A DNA stretch of 64,000 nt, taken from the NCBI RefSeq assembly GCF_029784155.1, contig NC_073691.1, forward strand, positions 51,938,490-52,002,489, in the 5' to 3' direction. Shown one piece after another: positions 56,037 through 64,000 of the stretch; position 1 is the stretch's first letter, and each line of letters opens with the position of its first letter. A model generated the notes under the pieces. That model ran no database searches, was not told the origin of the DNA, and worked only from the letters and a program-made list of their open reading frames with translations. The DNA is from Uranotaenia lowii. Taxonomy: Eukaryota > Arthropoda > Insecta > Diptera > Culicidae. The translations under genes and the position numbers were made by a program.

Positions 56037-58536
56037 CAGGGTGGCCAGCAAACCGGGAAACCGAGAAAACCGGTAAAAAAACGGGAATTGAAAATGGGAC
56101 CGGGAAAACCGGGAAAAAACCGGGATTTCAAATCAAAACCGAGAAAATTCTTTATGGATCATTTTTTCCCTATATAAACCAATTGATTTCTAAAATTTAT
56201 TCATATTATCATTTTTTTTTTTCAAAAGCGAAATAAAATTGGAATCTAAATTTCATGGGGAAAATGTGGACAAAAGACGATAATTTCTTGAAAATTCGAG
56301 ATTTTTTGGCTTAGCACATACCTTTTAGTGCTCTGAAGTGTTCGAGTTCCATAATATATTGAGATTTTCTTTTGTTAATTTACTAATTTTTGACATTAAC
56401 AATTTAACAAATTTTTAATAAGCGTCAAAAGCGCGAAGAACTTGTTTTTCATACAGTTGCGTTCAAAAAAGAATGAAATCGCGTGAAGCCGCGCACCCAC
56501 TTCCAACTTTGACAAGCTGCCATTTCTCTCTCGGTTAATATTTTTTCATGAAAATTTCACACAATCTAGTTCAACTATCCAACTAACACTATACAAAATT
56601 TGAAGTCTTTACAATGACGGAAAACAAAGATACAGTTATTCCCGTAAAAAATGGAAATTTGGAGTTGCTTCACTAAATTTGCTGTATCTTCGACAATTTT
56701 CATTGAAAAATCTTGAAATTTGGTCCAAAGATGTGAAAATGTTTGATCTAATACCAGGCCAAGTTTCATCAAAATCGATGAACGTGATCAAAAATGGTGC
56801 CGGGTTGAAAATGAGGTTCATTATCGCCCAGCAGACGATTTCATTCTTATTTGGACGGATGTTTATATGGGAAACATCGTAATTCATGTATTGTTGGTAT
56901 TTTCTTTCATAAAACCAAAATTTATCACAAAGAATGTTGAAAATACCAACAATACATAGATAACGTTGTTTTCCATATAAACATCCGTCCAAAAAAGAAT
57001 GAAATCGTCTGCTGGGCGATAATGAACCTCATTTTCAACCCGGCACCATTTTTGATCATGTTCATCGATTTTGATGAAACTTGGCCTGGTATTAGATCAA
57101 ACATTTTCACATCTTTGGACCAAATTTCAAGATTTTTCAATGAAAATTGTCGAAGATACAGCAAATTTAGTGAAGCAACTCCAAATTTCCTTTTTTTACG
57201 GGAATAGCTGTATCTTTGTTTTCCTTCATTGTAAATGCTTCAAATTTTGTATAGTGTTAGTTGGATAGTTGAACTAGATTGTGTAAAATTTTCATGAAAA
57301 AATATCAACCGAGAGAGAAATGGCAGCTTGTCAAATTTGGAAGTGGGTGCGCGGCTTCACGCGATTTCATTCTTTTTTGAACGCAACTGTATGTTCAAAA
57401 AAAATGTTTTTCACAAATAAATTCAATTTTTAGCCTTTTAGAGCCGGGAATACATTAAATTCTGCGAGGAAAAATGCGAGGAAACAGATAAATTCAAATT
57501 GAGTTGCTACCATGTTACATGGTTCATTCATAAAATGCCCAAAAGGTAGAACGAGATGCTTGTGTGATTCTATTTAACATTTTGCGCTTTTACTGGTAAT
57601 CGCATTCTTTATTGATTAAAAATTTGAAAAATACAGATCGTTCAAATGTAAGAATCACATTAAGATATTATCACAATAAAAAAGCTTATTTGAAAAACAA
57701 ATTCAAGCCTTAAAATAATTTTCAAAATTTGTGTTAGAACTTCAAATTTAAAATTTGAATTGCGGTTTTCAAATTTTCTGGTTGGATTGCAAATTCAGAC
57801 TCAGAGTTTAGATTAACATGCCAAGTTCAAAGTCAAGCTCTTAGAACTCAGGCTCAGGCTCACTCAATATTCAACACGAGAATGAAATCAAAATTTTAAA
57901 ATAATAGGAGCAATATATTCTGTTCTCAAAATTACAGAGAAAAACAATTAAATTAGAATATCAATCAGTATTTATCAGTTAAAATTCGAATCAAAATCAA
58001 AACTTAAAGTTGTTAGGTTTTGATCATTAGATCTGTAATTCGCCCGAAATTCATCGTCGATGCACAGTCGATGATTATATTTCAAATTTCATAATTCAGA
58101 AATCAGAGCTCAATAATCAAATTCTGTGTGCGATAAAGTAATTTTAAATTGGAACATCATCGTTTTAATTGAATGGAAAAAGTGTTGACAAAATTATCAA
58201 AAAATCAGATATTTGCAGCAGATGTAAATTGAGATATAAAGAATTGAAGTATATGCACTTAACTCAAAGTTGGTGATTTTAGTACCTCACCCTCTGATTC
58301 TTAGGGCCTCGAATATTTTCTTCATCCTTTGTTTAAACAATTTTCTGTACAAATTCTAACAAACATCATCGTTATCAGAATATTCTTACGTTTCACATTG
58401 AAAAAAGGGCATATTTTGGTTTAAAAAAACCCTGCTTATCACATTTATGCATTTCATAACTGGGAATACCATAAAATCTCGATCGAAAAACCGGGAAAAA
58501 CAGGGAATTTGAAAATGGAAACTCGCTGGCCACTCT
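56037..58536. mobile_element. hAT-type CAGGGTGG element, 2.5 kb
   Basis: The left end is CAGGGTGGCCAGCAAACC and the right end in reverse complement is AGAGTGGCCAGCGAG. An 8-bp duplication GGTTTTAC lies at 56029-56036 and 58537-58544; the boundary is ambiguous by one base. CCGGGAAAACCGGG words fill both subterminal regions. The interior is AT-rich with no transposase and contains the palindromic element at 56454-57389. Relatives are at 40385 and 45340. Confidence 0.8.
56454..57389. mobile_element. Nearly full-length palindromic TA element, 936 bp
   Basis: The left end is CAGTTGCGTTCAAAAAAGAA and the right end is its exact inverse, with TA on both sides (56452-56453 and 57390-57391). The arms (about 450 bp each) are closely similar along their whole length and meet at a short centre near 56921. 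Each arm is itself bounded by inverted AAAGAATGAAATCG words (near 56467 and 56844 in the left arm). Frames of the same protein appear on both arms in opposite orientation; this follows from the palindrome and is not evidence of coding. Confidence 0.9.
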
Positions 58537-58802
58537 GGTTTTACTAAAATCTTTATAAAAATAAAGTCAATCGTTATTTTAACATATGTAATTTTTGTGC
58601 AGAATGTTTCAAATCATGTTAATTTAACAATCCATACTAGAGGCAGGTGTTTTTTTTTGATTATTTTGATAGCCTCAGATTTTTTGTTCCAACTTCCAAA
58701 TGTTTTCCGATCAAAGAAAATGGTTGAAAGTTGTCTAAGAGTTTCAATCATTCTGGATTGATTTTTTGAGAAAAAAAAGGATGGAAAGGTATAAAGAAGA
58801 AA

Positions 58803-60008
58803 TCTATATAAAAATGGATTTCTGTATGTCTGTCTGTTCCCTGTAGGTCGGAAACTACTGAACCGTTTTTTTAAGACACCTCCTTTCTGGAAGAAGCAAA
58901 GCAAAAAATAATTGTTTGCATAACTTGAGAAACATTCAAGTAAATGATACCAATATCGGCATGGCTGGGAATTTGACTACAAGAAATATTTTTATGAATG
59001 TTTGGAACCCTTTTTTTCTCCAGAGAAGAAATGGGCAGAGGATGGGAGGCTCTCTTATCATTTTTAACATAACTCAGGAATTAGTCAAGCAAATGAAACC
59101 AAATTTGGCATGTGAGGGCATTTGGATACGAGAAATGTTTCAATGATCATTTGAGACTCCTCCCTTCTTCCATTGGAGAGATTGAAATGGGGAAGGGGGG
59201 CTTCCATACAATTGTTATTGCAAAATTCGATAACTGTTCGAGCAAATGAAACAAAAATGTTTTTGGGGGATATTTTTAAATTGGAAAAAATTGGCACATA
59301 TAAAATATTGCAATACTCGATAACTGATCAAGCGAGGAGAATCAAATTTGCCATGCAAGGGTATTTGGCTGAATGAAATGTTCCCAAGACAGTTTTAAGC
59401 TTTTCCCACTTTTACTTAGAGGAACTTGAAGAGGGAGGAAGGGAGCATACATTTTTTTGCAGAACTGTTGAAATAATCGACCAAATGGAACTTAATTTGT
59501 CATGGAAGAATATTTGATAACGGAAAAATATTCCATGGTTGTTGAGACCCTGCTCCCCTGATTCCAGTAAACAAATAGGAAGAGGAGAGGGGACCTCCAC
59601 ATTTTTTTTAAGATGTCGAGAGTTAATCAGTCGAAAGGTATCGAATTTCGTATTGTACTGTATTTTGATTGGAGTACGAGAAACGTTTTCTTGATATTAA
59701 ACAGGGAGACTCTCATAATCGTATTTTTAATGACTTAGAAAGTGACCAAGCAAATGGACCAAATTGGGCTTCGGAGAGAAATTTTATACAAGTAAAACAT
59801 TTATTGTGGCAGAATTTAGGAACTTATAGATAAACAAATGCAGAGGCTTCATTTTGGATACAAAAAATATGATTGGAAATTCAAATTTTAGGATAGTTAG
59901 GATAGATTTTAAATACAGAAAAGAATATTTTAGAAAACAAGTTTTTATCTCTTTTGTTCAATTTCCATGAATTTTAGAAGGTGTAGCAAAATAAACCGGG
60001 CCAGCTAG
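58803..60008 (+). mobile_element. Helitron copy 2, 1.2 kb
   Basis: It starts TCTATATAAAAATGGATTTC and ends GGGCCAGCTAG, between A (58802) and T (60009). A decayed form of the 3' hairpin (GGTGT-agcaaaata-AACC) lies at 59980-59997. The interior holds about seven units like those in copy 1 (anchors near 58919, 59068, 59220, 59309, 59459, 59608, 59729). No Rep/helicase gene. Confidence 0.78.
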
Positions 60009-60399
60009 TGAAATATAAAGCTCGTCTTAAGACGGGGTAGAGAAAAATTTGACAAATGTGTTCATAGTTCACTTTTTGTATAAGTTGAAATAACTTAGTT
60101 ATTTGAGAAAAAGTTCAACATGGCTCACTTTAAAATAAAGCTAGATATGAAGCAGTCTTCTTATGTTTCTAAATTTAGTTGAAAATGATTGAGTTGTGTA
60201 AAATCTACAACCAATATTGTTTCGAAAGTTAAGTTAACCTCCAGTGGTTTGCATTTTTTTTACCAAATTTCCTCAACGATAAAGCTATGCTTAGAACAAA
60301 TGTGGTTTGATATCATAAAATTGAAGTGTTGTGAATTTTATGGCGAAAGTCAATTTGGATTTAACCCTACAATCCGCTCTTGAGTGTCAATATGTCACT
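60009..60399. other. Unassigned sequence
   Basis: Nothing recognised. A 64-codon frame at 60189-60383 has no domain. Confidence 0.4.
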
Positions 60400-60735
60400 A
60401 TTGGAAGTTTGACGGCTTGTATCTTTATTCGGGTGCATTCAAATAAAAAAAAAATCTTTGGGGACCCTCCATGAATTCTTGAAATCTTAAATTTTGCATC
60501 ATTACTCATTTTTTATGGGTGCACCCTGAAAGCCTAGGAGAAAAAAACTCCCTAATCACTCCCTAATGACTGTCAATTAGACACTCCTCCCTTAAAACCG
60601 CTATATCTCTCTTGTGCCTCAACCGATTTAAAAAAAAAATATAGTTTCGGAAACCTCATAACTCCAATATGTTTCTCACACAATATTCACCAACAACACT
60701 TCAGTTTTCCGTTATTCTAATAATATAAATATAAA
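60400..60735 (+). repeat. Dispersed repeat, uninterrupted copy
   Basis: This is the inverse-orientation relative of 21625-21713 plus 25447-25545. Around 60594-60613 it reads AAAACCGCTATATCTCTCTT, continuous across the site where the other copy carries the 3.7 kb TA element. It includes GTGTCAATATGTCACTATTG and a TCCCTAATCAC-type duplicated word. Confidence 0.65.
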
Positions 60736-61060
60736 TTAATTACGGAAATCTAGCTTTAACATACTCAAAATCCAGAGCGAAGTTGATTCCTTCTGTTTCA
60801 AGTCGTAGTGTTACTTTTCTTGTATGAAGTTAGCATTCAATTGTTTTGAAATATTTTCATTCATCAATATCCAGATCAATAATTTAAAAAAAAAATGGTA
60901 ACCCTACCCACTGAAGGTGCCGACTGATGCTAGATGGAAGTTGTCGATCAAGGCAGAAAGATCAAATTTGAGATCACGCTGGCCTGCTGCGTCGCCGAGC
61001 CGCCTCGTTTAATTGGCACCGATTAGTTGCTGTGTTCTCGTGTGGCATCTCTGCGGCAAG

Positions 61061-61673
61061 CTGCCTGAAAAGAGCAACACTTTAAGAGAACCAGAAACAC
61101 CAACTATCCGAGGGAATTATTTTCGAACTAAATTCTTCACCAACAGCTGAGCGGCTCGAATCGAATTACAGCTGCCGCTGGCGGGGTTTGTGTTTTTATT
61201 CTTGAATGAAACAAAAAAAAACACACTTGAATAAAAACACCGGAAAAGTAAAAACGGCTCACGCTGCAAAAACTAAGAGGGACGTGAATTCTTGGCTGGA
61301 ATTTGTAACAACAGTCTATAATGACAACAGAAAAAAACGGTGTTCATTGTAGATTACTAGCGTTCTGCCGGTGGATTCAGTAAGATCGTTAAACGTTTCG
61401 ATGTCGTGATGTCATCTCCGTGTTGTATCACCTTACTTGTTCCCAACCCAACCAACAAATAAAAAAAACTCCAACGGTCGTTGCCGCCAGCAATCGAGTA
61501 AACTCAATCATTATGACAGGAAAAGTTCTGAATTAAATTACACGTAGATAGTGTTAATTGTATCAGCAGCTTAGTTTAGTCATACCATACATAGTCGTTG
61601 TTCTAGAACGCCGCAGCGCATTGTGCGTAATTGGAAAGATTCGAATCGAGAAAACGCGTATTGAAAGTGTTGA
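61061..61673 (+). promoter_or_regulatory. Candidate non-coding first exon
   Basis: GC-richer, transposon-free sequence ending GTGTTGA|GTAAGTT (61673/61674). No long frame. Support is composition and one donor-like site only. Confidence 0.22.
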
Positions 61674-62394
61674 GTAAGTTATTGTTACTCCTTAATTTAC
61701 AGCTTTTAATCTCAAGTGAGTTGAAAATGTGTGCAACTTTCTAACTAGACAAAAAAATTATGTCTAGGAATTTGCACATTACCTTCACTTGAATATTTAT
61801 GGAGCCGCGACTGCAATTGCTATATAGGATTTCCACTCGAATCGCTGACGCCACCAAGCTTAATCCGATGCAAATGCTTCAAACTAGCACAAAGAGCAGA
61901 AGAAGAAGCGTGACAGAAATATTGATCTCGTCGTTGATGCCAGCAGCTGATGCCCATAAGATGTGTTATATCTCCCTTAATGTGCGATGCTTAAACTTTT
62001 CAATGTAGAAAATTTAGGTTAATTGTGTTTCCAGTAGAATCTTAAGTTCAAAACTAACTGATAAAAAAATCGCATTCGAACTTGTGTGCGTCAAACGTTT
62101 AATCGTAGTCAACTATACATTGTATTGTTGTATATTGCTATAGTTGTTGAGTTTTTTTCTTCTTAATTTTCAAACTCAATCACCAACACGCTAATGATTA
62201 AAAGTATTTCGATAAATTAATGCAAAAAAAAACACAACACTAAATGTTGATGATAGACTTTGCCTGATCGGAATATCGTTGAGAGTTGTGGACAACTATA
62301 TAAATCGCTCCAAAGATTAAAAACAAAGAGACGCTGTCTAAGTTTCATGTTATTTTTAATGACTGTTAATTTATTTTAACATTATCGGGCCATT
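61674..62394. other. Unassigned AT-rich sequence
   Basis: No gene recognised. A 69-codon frame at 61799-62008 has no domain. Confidence 0.4.
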
Positions 62395-62575
62395 CCCAAG
62401 TAACCAAAAGTTCCCTAAAACAGGCTCTAAAAAGCTTATTCAGCTTTGTTTAACGAATCATTCTACTCAACTTAAATTTGAGTTCTTACCGATACTTCCA
62501 GAGTCCATAGTTGAAGCTGAGTAGAAGGCTATTCATCCTCTGAATGAGACATCGAATAAAAAAGATATATGAAAC
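62395..62575 (+). repeat. Dispersed repeat, copy 2
   Basis: Direct relative of 30435-30620 (see there for the shared words). Confidence 0.6.
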
Positions 62576-62673
62576 AAGAATCTTACTTATCATTGCTTTA
62601 GATTTTTATTTATTGTATTTTTTATTGTTGTTTTTACTATGAACGAGTTTTATACTTACATGACAAATTTTTG

Positions 62674-62908
62674 AGCCGCCGCCCGTGGCGTAGTGGACAG
62701 CCTTCAAGTCTTCTAAGCCAAGGGGTGTGAGATCGAATCCCGGTCACGGCATACATAGTACACTTTCGGTGGGTTGGTGGTTTTAGCATTTGTAAGATGC
62801 TAGCCATCATATCCTCGAAAGATGTACGCTTAGAGTTAAGAAAAAAAAGGAATCTCTTCGAGGAGACATCATGTTTCATTGAGATCCTGTATGTGTTTGT
62901 GTTCGTTT
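62674..62908 (+). repeat. tRNA-derived SINE, best copy
   Basis: The tRNA-like head has A-box TGGCGTAGTGG (62686-62696) and B-box AGATCGAATCC (62730-62740), and ends CCCGGTCACGGCA. The body is GTGGGTTGGTGGTTTTAGCA, GATGCTAGCCATCATATCCT and a Leu-codon-like AAGAGTTAAG stretch. The 3' end is TGTATGTGTTTGTGTTCGTT. It is transcribed by RNA polymerase III and mobilised by a LINE in trans (known for the class). Other copies are at 31011-31160 and 39857-40100, and split at 42790/44969. Confidence 0.85.
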
Positions 62909-63746
62909 AATTAAGTTTAAAAAATGGAAAGCGCTTTCATGTTTTTCCCAATCACAGCAATGAAGATTTGCGGAACTGTTTACTGCCTCCTTAAACTTTT
63001 AATCACTTGAGCTAATCGCTGAATTAAAGTGTAATTTTATGTGCCAGGTGATAGGTTTACATAAGGTCTAGATTCTTGATTCCATATTTAAAACTTGTTT
63101 CTGTAAAATCTCCGAAACCGGTAAACTGATAAATGCCATTCTTATCTGCATCGTACAGAATAATATCTGTCATTGAGTAGTTTTTAGATGCAATTTCAGG
63201 TGCCGGTTTTACCCCCACTAGTTTACGAATACTGTTTTTGTAACTGATTTTATAAATTAATATTATACTAATGAAACAAAAAACGGTTTAAAATCACTAC
63301 GCTGTCTTATTAACTACAATTTAAGCAACGATTTTGTGAAAGAAATAGAACAAAATTCGCAGTTCCCCTACGGATCGGTATATATTTAAACAACGCGCTC
63401 AAGTGGCGGCACTTATTTTTAAGAGGATGCACCTCAATGATGTTTAACATTTAATTATAATTTTCAAGATCAGGTCACCACAGTTTAATTGATTTTTTAT
63501 TTTATTTTTTTTTCCACATATCGGTGAAAATGTATTTTCTTGGAGAAAGAATATCAGAATTGAAGAATATTGATAAATGTGGATAGAAAACTTGCAAGAA
63601 AATTTACAGATGTTGGAATACTTATTAACATTCACCGTACTTTACCCTGGAACATTTCATTATTTAGAAGAAGTAGGACCGGGTTAGAGGTGGCACTACC
63701 TTAATCTAGGCTTACCAGATAATTTCAGGAAAAAGCGAAACATAAC
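62909..63746. other. Unassigned AT-rich sequence
   Basis: Nothing recognised. Confidence 0.4.
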
Positions 63747-64000
63747 CAAGGTCGCCGAAAAAAATTCTGTGTTTTGATGAAAAAAAAATTCTGACATTCT
63801 GTGATTTTACCCACAAATACTGTGATGATTTTCTGTGATGCTTTTTTTGCAAATTTCATTCAAAAGTCATGTCAAATTGCTTTCTTTATACATTTTACTT
63901 AAAACAAATCAATTAACATTACCAATCATATCATATTTTTCCTAATCAATGATAATTATCCTTAATTAATATTGACTTGAAAAATTAAATTTTGAAAAAA
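63747..64000. mobile_element. hAT-type MITE, second copy, cut by window end
   Basis: It starts CAAGGTCGCCGAAA and aligns in the same orientation with 9081 onward. Shared words are TTCTGTGATTTTACCCA-like, TTTCATTCAAAAGTCATGTC and AAATTGAATTTTGAAAAA-like. The right end lies outside the window. Confidence 0.85.

Noticed and set aside
56575..57268. Identical 60-118-codon proteins on both strands
   Set aside because: They arise because the element is palindromic; no known domain is present.

Overview
The window looks like transposon-dense insect nuclear DNA. It is AT-rich and intron-like, most of it carries no open frames beyond chance, and it is packed with nested eukaryotic mobile elements. The mix of RTE and Jockey-type non-LTR pieces, copia, Tc1/mariner, hAT, Helitrons and tRNA-derived SINEs fits a dipteran, and the RTE and SINE types resemble mosquito ones. 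The mosquito reading is inference, since no diagnostic host gene was recognised. There is no bacterial-style operon, no CRISPR array and no rRNA.

Only one host coding segment is well supported: a 5' coding exon at 14353-14965 (+) that starts at an ATG with a favourable context and ends at a GTAAGT donor. It encodes the first 204 residues of a low-complexity protein I do not recognise. Its leader carries several upstream ATGs. Two GC-richer tracts that end in GTAAGT (about 53400-54429 and 61061-61673) could be non-coding first exons, but this is weak.

Layout. 1-1.0 kb: a TA-flanked element with inverted ends. 1.5-3.6 kb: a degenerate AAGAGTC satellite with a higher-order repeat. 4.3-4.7 kb: a tandem duplication. 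9.1-11.0 kb: two copies of one hAT-type MITE, one with another hAT MITE inside its end. 11.6-13.6 kb: a second element with ends like the first. 15.5-19.6 kb: three hAT-type elements head to tail sharing one 8-bp target word. 19.7-21.4 kb: a TA element and a decayed Jockey-like reverse transcriptase. 21.7-25.4 kb: a 3.7 kb TA element carrying a young RTE insertion. 26.3-27.8 kb: a foldback element with arms over 500 bp. 28.35-28.78 kb: a perfect hAT MITE. 32.05-36.6 kb: an inverted-repeat element interrupted by a Helitron, itself interrupted by a non-LTR fragment and a small LTR element. 39.5-45.4 kb: SINEs, a perfect 261-bp palindrome, and a SINE split by a 2.1 kb hAT element. 49.1-52.9 kb: copia pol and two mariner-type remnants. 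56.0-58.5 kb: a hAT-type element containing a 936-bp palindromic element. 58.8-60.0 kb: a second Helitron. 62.4-64 kb: repeat, SINE and hAT MITE copies.

The window is mainly a record of nested insertions. Several have exact target-site duplications, and several have an empty or intact relative elsewhere in the window, so relative insertion order can be read directly. I found no new multi-gene system. The most unusual structures are the perfect palindrome at 40922-41182, the palindrome-within-palindrome at 56454-57389, the hAT chain at 15.5-19.4 kb and the layered Helitron at 32.2-35.3 kb.
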